Source of the DNA: an uncultured Oscillospiraceae bacterium
GTDB lineage: Bacteria; Bacillota; Clostridia; Oscillospirales; Oscillospiraceae
Direction: 5' to 3'
Assembly: GCA_944385595.1 (NCBI GenBank)
Contig: CALWXY010000007.1
Location: 1-6,730, forward strand
Length of the DNA stretch: 6,730 bases
Each line of letters opens with the position of its first letter. The first letter of the stretch is position 1. The notes below the pieces were generated by a model. The model was not told the origin of the DNA and searched no databases. It saw nothing but the letters and a program-made list of their open reading frames with translations. The position numbers and the translations under genes are program-made. Positions 1 through 5,436 of the stretch are shown here, in pieces.

Positions 1-194
1 TTGCAGCGCTGCTCGCCGGAGCGGACGAGGCCGGTGTCGATTACGGATGAGTTGTCCGCCTCGAGCACCAGCGCGGATGCGCGCTCGGCCTCCTGATAGA
101 GCAGGGCGTCCTCGTAGCCGGTGGGGAGGACGAGCAGCGCGAGCACCGCGACGAGGCAGACGATGACCGGCGCCCACGATTTTTTGAGCTTCAA
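1..194 (-). CDS. N-terminal part of a membrane-anchored/exported protein, possibly YibE/F-like (partial, runs off left edge)
   Basis: Reading leftward from a TTG codon at 194-192 gives 64 uninterrupted codons that leave the window. The protein begins MKLKKSWAPV, followed by one hydrophobic segment at about residues 8-24 (VIVCLVAVLALLVLP). This is either an uncleaved signal anchor or the first membrane helix. An extracytoplasmic stretch follows with the pattern 'VLEADNSSVIDTGLVRSGEQRC'-like at residues 43-64. The start is TTG because an ideal AGGAGGT lies at 207-201, six bases upstream, and no ATG fits. From memory, the 'A.VLE.DNS.....G.V.SGEQ' pattern after a first helix resembles the N-terminus of Firmicutes YibE/F-family multi-pass membrane proteins. 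That assignment is tentative because only the N-terminus is visible. The gene lies downstream of and in the same direction as the alkaline phosphatase, separated from it by the hairpin-rich repeat. No convincing promoter was found for it. Confidence 0.7.
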   Translation of the reverse strand, partial: MKLKKSWAPVIVCLVAVLALLVLPTGYEDALLYQEAERASALVLEADNSSVIDTGLVRSGEQRC

Positions 195-200
195 TGAAAA

Positions 201-207
201 ACCTCCT
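201..207 (-). promoter_or_regulatory. Ribosome binding site deciding a TTG start
   Basis: On the minus strand this reads AGGAGGT, a full match to the 16S anti-Shine-Dalgarno core, six bases before the TTG at 194-192. It is the main support for the partial leftmost gene. Confidence 0.8.
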
Positions 208-214
208 ATATAAG

Positions 215-349
215 GCCTCGCAGAGTTCGCGCATCGCAATGCGCGAAAAAATTGAATCATTTTTTCCGGGGACATGTGCCGCGGAAAAAATACTTCTCAG
301 CCTGCAAGCGTGCGAGGCGTAGCCGAGTGCGACGCAGCGGGCTGCAAGC
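215..349 (+). repeat. Dispersed hairpin-rich intergenic repeat, copy 1
   Basis: This copy matches 5213-5392. It starts with GCCTCGCAGAGTTCGCGC, shared exactly by both copies, and ends with a 58-nt block (292-349) identical to 5335-5392 at 55 of 58 positions. Hairpin A has 9-bp arms at 226-234 and 239-247 with loop CGCA. Hairpin B has 10-bp arms at 259-268 and 282-291. Stem C pairs AGCCTGC (299-305) with GCGGGCT (337-343), including one T-G wobble. The first eight bases, GCCTCGCA (215-222), are complementary to TGCGAGGC (311-318). Relative to copy 2, several stem sequences differ but still pair. The element lies between the 3' end of the phosphatase gene and the 5' end of the leftmost gene, antisense to both. 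Its boundaries are defined only by the two-copy comparison. Its function is unknown; it could be a non-autonomous mobile repeat or a structured RNA. Confidence 0.85.
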
Positions 350-354
350 CCATT

Positions 355-414
355 TGGAGAAAAATGCGGAGCATTTTTCTCCAGACGAGAAAATGCCGCC
401 GAAGCGGCATTTTC
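355..414. terminator. Two adjacent perfect hairpins downstream of the phosphatase gene, probable terminator region
   Basis: The first hairpin has 13-bp arms (355-367 and 371-383) around loop GGA. The second has 11-bp arms (389-399 and 404-414) around CGAA. In each, one arm is A-rich and the other T-rich at the base, so either strand would give a GC stem ending in a U-run inside the stem. They lie 45-104 bp past the stop codon of the minus-strand phosphatase and could terminate its transcript. They also directly follow repeat copy 1 and may belong to it, although copy 2 does not carry them. Confidence 0.5.
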
Positions 415-458
415 CGTGTGGAGTGAAACAAATGAAAAAGAGAGAGTTGTCGGATTAA

Positions 459-2021
459 TCAGGCCACGTCGAGCATGTCCGCGAGCTTGTCGTAGATTTC
501 GGTGTTGTCGTAGTAGCCGTTGAACGCGTCGGCGTTCACGCCGTTGGCGAGCACCGCGACGGGCAGGCCGGTGTGGCTGTAGGAGGTGAAGCTGACGCCG
601 GACTTGTTGTTGATGATGTGGGTGATGGTGACGCTCAGCGGCTCGTAGGTGCCGTAGAGGACGTACTCCTCCTGCTCGTACTCGCTCGCGGCGGTGCCGT
701 TTATGCTCTTCTCGTAGGCAGCGCGCAGCTGGCTGAGCTCGTAGCCTGTGAGGACTAGCTTGTCGCCCTCCTCGCCCTCGGTCTTGAGGCCGAACAGCTC
801 CTCGACGTCCTTGAGGACGTCCTCAAACGGGGTCTTGTTCTCCTTGTAGGCGGCGACGTAGTCGCTGTCGTACTTGGCGAAGGAGATTTTCTGGCTCTCG
901 AGCAGGGTGAGATAGGTGTCGTAGTCGGTGCCGGCGAAGCCGATGGTGAGACCGCCGGTCTCGTGGTCGCCGGTGACGATGATGAGAGTCTCATCCGGGT
1001 GCTCGGCGGCGAAGTCGAGCGCGACGCCCACGGCGTCGGCGAGGGCGATGGTGTCGTGGATGGTAGAGGCGGCGTCGTTGGCGTGGCAGGCCCAGTCTAT
1101 CTTGCCGCCCTCGCACATCATGAAGAAGCCGGTGTCGTTGTCGAGAACCTCGATGCCCTTCTCGACGTAGTCGGCGAGCGACCACATGTCGTCCGTGCGG
1201 TCGAGCTCGTAGGCCATGGCGTCGCTGTCGGCGAGGTGCTCGTCGATGAGGATGACGGGTCCGTCGGTGACGGCCTCGGCCTCGGCCTGGGTTTTCACGA
1301 CGGTATAGCCCGCGTCCCCGGCCAGCTCGTAGAGGTCGGTCTTGTCGCCGTCGGAGCCGGTGGGCTTGAGCAGGCCGCCGCCCGCGAAGTACTCGAAGCC
1401 GGAGTCAATCAGCTCAAGGCCTATCTCGTAGTAGTTGTTGCGGCTGGCCTGGTGTGCGTAGAACGCCGCCGGAGTCGCATGGTTGAGGTTTACCGAGCTG
1501 ATGACGCCTATCTCCCAGCCCTTCTGCTCGTGCAGCTGCTCGGCGATGGTCTCGTAGGCGACGGAGCCGGTCTCGTCCATGTTGATGGTGCCGGAGTAGG
1601 TCTTGTAGCCGGTGGAGATGGAGGTCGCGGTGGAGGCGGAGTCGGGGCAGAAGCTGTTGGAGTCGTAGGTGACGGCGCTGCCCGCGGCGGGGAAGTTCAT
1701 GAAGTTCAGATACTCCGGGCCGTCGATGACCGCGCCCTGGTTGTCGTCGAGGCTCGGCTGGGCGAGGAAGTAGTCCTCGTCGCCGAGGGCGCCGAGATAG
1801 TCGGCGGCGGACTGAATCTGCGGATAGCTCATGCCGTCGCCAATGAACAGGAACACATATTTGGGCGACTTGGCCGCCGGGGTCTCGGGCTGGACGCTCT
1901 CAATCACCGGAGCCTCGCTCTCGGGTTCCGCGCCCTCGGCGGTCGCGCAGCCGGCGAAGCCCGCAACCAGCGCGGAGGCCGACAGGGTCAGCGCCATTAT
2001 TCTCTTGATGGTGGAATGCAT
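459..2021 (-). CDS. phoA: Alkaline phosphatase, exported lipoprotein
   Basis: This 520-residue enzyme of the PhoA-type alkaline phosphatase superfamily hydrolyses phosphomonoesters outside the cytoplasm. Residues 1-25 form a lipoprotein-type signal: a basic start, a hydrophobic core and a lipobox-like FAGC with Cys25. A low-complexity acidic/Pro linker follows to about residue 52. Predicted metal and catalytic residues, aligned by eye to the E. coli enzyme, are Asp62 in FIGDGM, nucleophile Ser128 in PDSAST, Thr183 in NHATPA, Glu304/Asp309/His313 in EGGKIDWACH, Asp352/His353 in TGDHETGG and His483 in SHTGLP. All ligands are present. His181 and Trp310 replace E. coli Asp153 and Lys328, as in several other bacterial and animal homologues. 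The start is supported by AGAGGAG at 2035-2029, seven bases upstream. The gene is monocistronic by layout, with its own promoter and downstream hairpins. Phosphate control is expected for the family but not proven here. Confidence 0.95.
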   Translation of the reverse strand: MHSTIKRIMALTLSASALVAGFAGCATAEGAEPESEAPVIESVQPETPAAKSPKYVFLFIGDGMSYPQIQSAADYLGALGDEDYFLAQPSLDDNQGAVIDGPEYLNFMNFPAAGSAVTYDSNSFCPDSASTATSISTGYKTYSGTINMDETGSVAYETIAEQLHEQKGWEIGVISSVNLNHATPAAFYAHQASRNNYYEIGLELIDSGFEYFAGGGLLKPTGSDGDKTDLYELAGDAGYTVVKTQAEAEAVTDGPVILIDEHLADSDAMAYELDRTDDMWSLADYVEKGIEVLDNDTGFFMMCEGGKIDWACHANDAASTIHDTIALADAVGVALDFAAEHPDETLIIVTGDHETGGLTIGFAGTDYDTYLTLLESQKISFAKYDSDYVAAYKENKTPFEDVLKDVEELFGLKTEGEEGDKLVLTGYELSQLRAAYEKSINGTAASEYEQEEYVLYGTYEPLSVTITHIINNKSGVSFTSYSHTGLPVAVLANGVNADAFNGYYDNTEIYDKLADMLDVA

Positions 2022-2028
2022 GTCATTT

Positions 2029-2035
2029 CTCCTCT
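2029..2035 (-). promoter_or_regulatory. Ribosome binding site of the alkaline phosphatase
   Basis: The minus strand reads AGAGGAG seven bases before the ATG at 2021-2019. This supports that start and the full signal peptide. Confidence 0.8.
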
Positions 2036-2068
2036 TGATTTCTTGATTTTTGCCGGGTCACATCCGTG

Positions 2069-2097
2069 ATTCTATAGTCGGCATGTTAAATTCTCAA
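2069..2097 (-). promoter_or_regulatory. Sigma-A type promoter of the alkaline phosphatase
   Basis: On the minus strand a -35 TTGAGA (2097-2092) and a -10 TAGAAT (2074-2069) are separated by exactly 17 bases. Each matches consensus at 5 of 6 positions. Transcription would start near 2062, giving a leader of about 40 nt. Two direct copies of ATTTAAC on the minus strand (starting at 2114 and 2091, 23 bases apart) flank the -35. They could be activator sites, but this is not established. Confidence 0.7.
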
Positions 2098-2130
2098 CTC
2101 GCCGCCGGTTAAATCTGCGTTCGGCAAGAT

Positions 2131-2152
2131 AAATGTTGACATTTCAACATTT
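2131..2152. promoter_or_regulatory. Operator 1, probable MarR site over the -35
   Basis: A perfect inverted repeat, AATGTTGA-N4-TCAACATT at 2132-2151, extends by one further A/T pair at each end. It covers the -35 hexamer of the operon promoter. Its half-sites are identical to those of operator 2, centred 29 bp downstream. The dyad length and position are typical of MarR-family operators. Confidence 0.8.
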
Positions 2153-2163
2153 TTGCATATAAT
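2136..2163 (+). promoter_or_regulatory. Sigma-A promoter of the marR-adh-aldh operon
   Basis: A consensus -35 TTGACA (2136-2141) and a consensus -10 TATAAT (2158-2163) are separated by 16 bases. Both hexamers are perfect matches, so the unrepressed promoter should be strong. Each hexamer overlaps one of the two operator palindromes, so a bound repressor would block RNA polymerase directly. The start site is expected around 2170, inside operator 2. Confidence 0.9.
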
Positions 2164-2180
2164 GTTGACGTATCAACATT
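2161..2180. promoter_or_regulatory. Operator 2, probable MarR site over the -10 and start site
   Basis: The inverted repeat AATGTTGA-N4-TCAACATT has the same half-sites as operator 1 but a different central four bases (CGTA instead of CATT). It overlaps the last three bases of the -10 and the expected transcription start. Conservation of the arms with a free centre is what a dimeric winged-helix repressor would produce. Confidence 0.8.
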
Positions 2181-2198
2181 TTTAAAAAGAGGTAGGCT

Positions 2199-2636
2199 AT
2201 GGAGAGGTTCGAGAGCTTTGTCGGCGGGGTGACGCAGCTTTACAGATGCGTGCAGAAGATAAAGAATATGGAGACTGCGGAGATGGGGCTGCGCGGCAGG
2301 CACGTCATGTGCATCTACAATCTGGGCCGCAACCCGGAGGGGCTGACCTCGGCGCAGCTGGCCGTGCTCTGCGGCGAGGACAAGGCCGCGGTCTCGCGCA
2401 CGCTCGCCGAGCTGAGCGAGCGCGGGCTTATCGCAAAGCCGGAGGGCTACCGCGCCCCCGTCACGCTCACCGACGCCGGGCGCGAGGTGGCCGGGCGGGT
2501 CGATTCGCTGGCGCAGCGCGCCGTCGAGCGCGGGGGCGACGGCCTCACCGACTCCGAGAGGGAGATTTTCTACCGCGCCATGGGCGTCATCGGCAAAAAT
2601 CTCATGCGCATGTGCGGGGAGGATACTGAGAGATGA
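2199..2636 (+). CDS. MarR-family transcriptional regulator, probable autorepressor of the operon
   Basis: This 145-residue protein has typical MarR length and layout. N- and C-terminal helices (about 1-30 and 105-140) would form the dimer. A winged helix-turn-helix lies at about 50-77 (LTSAQLAVLCGEDKAAVSRT region), with the recognition helix near 61-72 and a wing near 79-91 ending in VTLTDAGRE, a family hallmark. Cysteines occur at 17, 38, 58 and 139. Such residues act as electrophile or oxidant sensors in some MarR proteins, but that is only a possibility here. The start has AGAGG at 2188-2192. The gene is first in an operon with two aldehyde/alcohol-oxidising enzymes. Twin palindromes on its own promoter indicate autoregulation. 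The inducer cannot be read from the sequence. The MarR call is firm and the target assignment is strong inference. Confidence 0.92.
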   Translation: MERFESFVGGVTQLYRCVQKIKNMETAEMGLRGRHVMCIYNLGRNPEGLTSAQLAVLCGEDKAAVSRTLAELSERGLIAKPEGYRAPVTLTDAGREVAGRVDSLAQRAVERGGDGLTDSEREIFYRAMGVIGKNLMRMCGEDTER

Positions 2637-3865
2637 ATGTGTTTGAGAGAGCATGGTGCCGCGCGTTTCAGACCGCGCTGCGCATAGCGCTGCCGTTTCT
2701 GCCCTACCGCAGGCCGCTGACCCTCGACGGAATAGGCGCGCTGCCGTCGCTGCTGCGCCGCTATGGGGCGAAGCGCGTGCTGCTCGTCACCGACAAGGGC
2801 ATACGCTCGCGCGGGATAAGCGAGCCGCTTGAGCGGCTGCTCGAGCGCGAGGGCATATTCTGCGCCGTCTACGACGGGACGGTGGCGAACCCGACCGCCG
2901 AAAACGTCGCCGAGGCGCTGCGCATCTACCGTGAGAACGGCTGCCAGGCCATCATCGGCCTCGGCGGCGGCTCGTCGATGGACTGCGCCAAGGCCACCGG
3001 CGCGCGCGTCGCGCGCCCGAGAACGCTGCTCGGCAAAATGGAGGGCATACTCCGCGTGCGCCGCCGCCTGCCGCCGCTGATCGCCATACCGACGACGGCG
3101 GGCACCGGCAGCGAGACGACGCTCGCCGCCGTCATCACCGACGCGGAGACCCGCCACAAATACGCGATAAACGACTTTCCCCTCATCCCGCGCGCCGCGG
3201 TGCTCGACCCGGAGCTGACGAAGACCCTGCCGCCCTTCATCACGGCGACCACGGGGCTGGACGCGCTGACCCACGCCGTCGAGGCCTACATAGGCCGCTC
3301 GACCACTCGCGAGACGCGGCGCGACGCGCTGGAGGCCGTGCGCCTGATTTTCGAGAACCTTGACCGCGCGGTGGAGCGCGGCTCCGATATGGACGCGCGC
3401 CGGAACATGCTGCGCGCGGCGTTTTTGGCGGGCAGCGCATTCAGCAAGTCCTACGTCGGCTACGTCCACGCGGTGGCGCACTCGCTCGGAGGTAAGTATA
3501 ACACTCCGCACGGACTTGCAAACGCGGTGCTGCTGCCGGGCATACTCGAGAGCTACGGCGAGACGGTGCATCCCAAGCTCGCGCGGCTCGCGGAGGCGGC
3601 GGGCGTCGCTCGCGGCACGGAAGCCGAGTCCGCGCGCGCATTCATCGCGGCCATCCGGGGCAAGCTGGCGCGCTACGGCATAGCCGGGCGGCTCCCGGAG
3701 ATACGCGCCGAGGACGTCCCGGCGCTGGCGCGCAAGGCGGCGCACGAGGCGAATCCCCTCTACCCCGTGCCGGTGCTGATGGACGCGCGGGAGCTTGAGA
3801 AATTCTATTATATGGTAATGGAGGACAGGGCGCATGGCAGAGTACACACCGGCGGAGCTGCTTGA
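2633..3865 (+). CDS. Iron-containing alcohol dehydrogenase (NAD(P)-dependent)
   Basis: This 410-residue member of the group III, metal-dependent alcohol dehydrogenases reversibly oxidises an alcohol to an aldehyde or ketone in the cytoplasm. The N-terminal half holds the nucleotide-binding fold, with GLGGGSSMDCAK at 109-120 and IPTTAGTGSETT at 152-163. The C-terminal helical half holds the metal site: by comparison with E. coli FucO, Asp210 and His214 (GLDALTHAVEAY), His279 (YVHAVAHSLGG) and His293 (YNTPHGLANA). All four ligands are present, so it should be active. About 25 residues precede the first strand, as in a clostridial subgroup of the family. The start ATG overlaps the marR stop as ATGA (2633-2636) and has GGGGAGGA at 2616-2623, so the two genes are translationally coupled. 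Substrate and cofactor preference cannot be read. The following aldehyde dehydrogenase suggests the two act in sequence. Confidence 0.94.
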   Translation: MNVFERAWCRAFQTALRIALPFLPYRRPLTLDGIGALPSLLRRYGAKRVLLVTDKGIRSRGISEPLERLLEREGIFCAVYDGTVANPTAENVAEALRIYRENGCQAIIGLGGGSSMDCAKATGARVARPRTLLGKMEGILRVRRRLPPLIAIPTTAGTGSETTLAAVITDAETRHKYAINDFPLIPRAAVLDPELTKTLPPFITATTGLDALTHAVEAYIGRSTTRETRRDALEAVRLIFENLDRAVERGSDMDARRNMLRAAFLAGSAFSKSYVGYVHAVAHSLGGKYNTPHGLANAVLLPGILESYGETVHPKLARLAEAAGVARGTEAESARAFIAAIRGKLARYGIAGRLPEIRAEDVPALARKAAHEANPLYPVPVLMDARELEKFYYMVMEDRAHGRVHTGGAA

Positions 3866-5201
3866 GCGGCAGCGCGAATATTTCCTCACCGGCGCGACGC
3901 TGCCGGTTTCGGCGCGCGAGGCGGCGCTGCGCGCGCTGCGCGACTGCCTGCGCTCGCACGAGGAGGAGATAGCCGCGGCGCTCTGCGCCGACCTCGGCAA
4001 GGGGCGCTTCGAGAGCTACATGTGCGAGACCGGCATGGTGCTCGAGGAGCTTAGCTACATGCTCAAGCACCTGCGCGCCTACGCAAAGCCGCGCCGGGCG
4101 CGCACGCCGCTCGCGCAGTTTGCGGCGTCGAGCGCGTCGTACCCCTCGCCATACGGCTGCGCGCTCATAATGAGCCCGTGGAACTACCCGGTTCTGCTCA
4201 CCCTCGGCCCGCTGGTGGACGCCATAGCGGCGGGCAACACGGCCATAGTCAAGCCGAGCGCCTACTCGCCCCGCTGCTCGGAGGCGATAGCGGAGCTTGT
4301 TTCCGAGTGCCTGCCGGCTGAGCTTGTCGCGGTCGTGACCGGCGGCAGGGAGGAAAACCGCACGCTTTTGAGCCTGCCGTTTGATTACATCTTCTTCACC
4401 GGCTCGACGAAGGTTGCGCGCGAGGTGCTGCGCGCGGCCGCCGAGCGCATAACGCCCTGCTCGCTGGAGCTGGGCGGCAAAAGCCCGTGCATCGTGACGA
4501 AAAACGCGAAGCTGCCGCTCGCCGCGCGGCGCATAGTGTTCGGAAAATACCTCAACTGCGGGCAGACCTGCGTCGCGCCGGACTTCGTCTGGTGCGACGA
4601 GAGCGTGAGGGACGAGCTGCTGCGCTGCATAAAGCATGAGATAGAGCGGCAGTACGGCGACAGGACGGACTACGGCCGCATCATAAACCGCAAGCACTTC
4701 GACCGCCTGACCTCGCTGCTCGCCGACGGCGAGGTCTGCTGCGGCGGCGGTTCGGATGCCGGGACGCTCCAAATCGAGCCGACGGTGATGACGGGCGCCG
4801 CCTGGGACAGCGCGCTGATGACGGACGAGATATTCGGCCCCATACTGCCGGTGATGACGTACAGGGACATCGCGGAGGTGCGCGCGCGCCTCGAGACGCG
4901 CCCCAAGCCGCTCGCGATGTACGTTTTCAGCGAGGACAAGGCCGAGGCGCGCAGGCTCATGCGCGAGTGCCGGTTCGGCGGCGGCTGCATAAACGACACG
5001 ATAATCCACCTTGCGACGAGCGAGCTGGGCTTCGGCGGCGTGGGCGAGAGCGGCATGGGCGCCTATCACGGAAGAGCGGGCTTCGACGCTTTCACGCACT
5101 ACAAGAGCATAGTCGACAAAAAAACCTGGCTCGACATGCCGGTGCGCTACCGCCCGTATACGGCGAAGGCTGAGAAAATGCTGCGCTTTTTCCTGAAATA
5201 A
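3834..5201 (+). CDS. Aldehyde dehydrogenase, class-3-like (NAD(P)+)
   Basis: This 455-residue aldehyde dehydrogenase is short like the ALDH3/AlkH/coniferyl-aldehyde group (about 450-460), as opposed to the roughly 490 residues of classical ALDHs. It oxidises an aldehyde to its carboxylate. Key residues are visible: Asn117 in MSPWNYP, Lys140 in IVKPSAYSP, FTGS at 188-191 for cofactor binding, general base Glu212 in LELGGKSP and nucleophile Cys246 in LNCGQTCVAPD. C-terminal GFGGVGESGMG and F-THYKS motifs also fit this group. The start at 3834 is chosen because GGAGGAC (3820-3826) lies seven bases before it. It overlaps the alcohol dehydrogenase by 32 nt in another frame, indicating coupled translation. 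With that enzyme it could convert an alcohol through its aldehyde to an acid, or clear toxic aldehydes under MarR control. The natural substrate is unknown. Confidence 0.94.
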   Translation: MAEYTPAELLERQREYFLTGATLPVSAREAALRALRDCLRSHEEEIAAALCADLGKGRFESYMCETGMVLEELSYMLKHLRAYAKPRRARTPLAQFAASSASYPSPYGCALIMSPWNYPVLLTLGPLVDAIAAGNTAIVKPSAYSPRCSEAIAELVSECLPAELVAVVTGGREENRTLLSLPFDYIFFTGSTKVAREVLRAAAERITPCSLELGGKSPCIVTKNAKLPLAARRIVFGKYLNCGQTCVAPDFVWCDESVRDELLRCIKHEIERQYGDRTDYGRIINRKHFDRLTSLLADGEVCCGGGSDAGTLQIEPTVMTGAAWDSALMTDEIFGPILPVMTYRDIAEVRARLETRPKPLAMYVFSEDKAEARRLMRECRFGGGCINDTIIHLATSELGFGGVGESGMGAYHGRAGFDAFTHYKSIVDKKTWLDMPVRYRPYTAKAEKMLRFFLK

Positions 5202-5212
5202 CAGGCCCAAAA

Positions 5213-5392
5213 GCCTCGCAGAGTTCGCGCGCCCGGCGCGCGAATAAAATGAAATAGTTTTTTGCCCGGACACAAGGTGAATTGCCACGAAGTGGCAAGA
5301 GAGGGTCCCCTGGGGGATGTGCCGGGCAAAAAACACTTCTCAGCCCGCCAGCGTGCGAGGCGCAGCCGAGTGCGACGCAGCGGGCTGCAAGC
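5213..5392 (+). repeat. Dispersed hairpin-rich intergenic repeat, copy 2 (longer form)
   Basis: This second copy of the element at 215-349 begins 12 bases after the aldehyde dehydrogenase stop codon. Hairpin A has 9-bp arms at 5224-5232 and 5236-5244. Hairpin B has perfect 13-bp arms at 5257-5269 and 5322-5334, continued inward after a bulged A by CACA/TGTG (5271-5274, 5318-5321). Stem C pairs AGCCCGC (5342-5348) with GCGGGCT (5380-5386). GCCTCGCA (5213-5220) is complementary to TGCGAGGC (5354-5361), as in copy 1. Its apical part is about 40 nt longer than in copy 1 and holds two further hairpins: TTGCCAC-GAA-GTGGCAA (5282-5298) and TCCCC-TG-GGGGA (5306-5317). A short CTGCG-AAG-CGCAG hairpin (5401-5413) follows the shared block. 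Here the element points the same way as its neighbours, the opposite of copy 1. Confidence 0.85.
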
Positions 5393-5436
5393 GGGCTTCC
5401 CTGCGAAGCGCAGACCAAAAGTTTTAAAAAAGCCTG

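Noticed and set aside
195..260. A promoter for the leftmost minus-strand gene
   Set aside because: TATATA lies directly before the ribosome binding site, too close to serve as a -10, and no -35 at 16-18 bases is seen. Transcription may start further upstream or read through.
215..349. Reading the folded repeat as a tRNA or tRNA-like gene
   Set aside because: There is no acceptor stem closing the ends, no T-arm consensus and no plausible anticodon arm. Stem lengths do not fit a cloverleaf.
252..458. 68-codon + strand frame starting MNHFFRGHVP
   Set aside because: It runs through repeat copy 1 and its hairpins, has no Shine-Dalgarno sequence before the ATG, is Arg/Lys-rich and resembles the other frame only where the DNA repeat is shared.
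963..2069. Long + strand open frame (368 codons) opposite the phosphatase
   Set aside because: It is antisense to a gene with complete catalytic motifs and has Val/Gly/Ala low-complexity composition typical of a shadow frame in GC-rich coding DNA. No family motif is visible.
2570..5336. Long minus-strand open frames opposite the two dehydrogenases (2570-4000 and 3642-5336)
   Set aside because: Their translations are Arg/Ala-rich with no domain motifs. They oppose well-conserved enzymes and reflect codon bias in GC-rich DNA.
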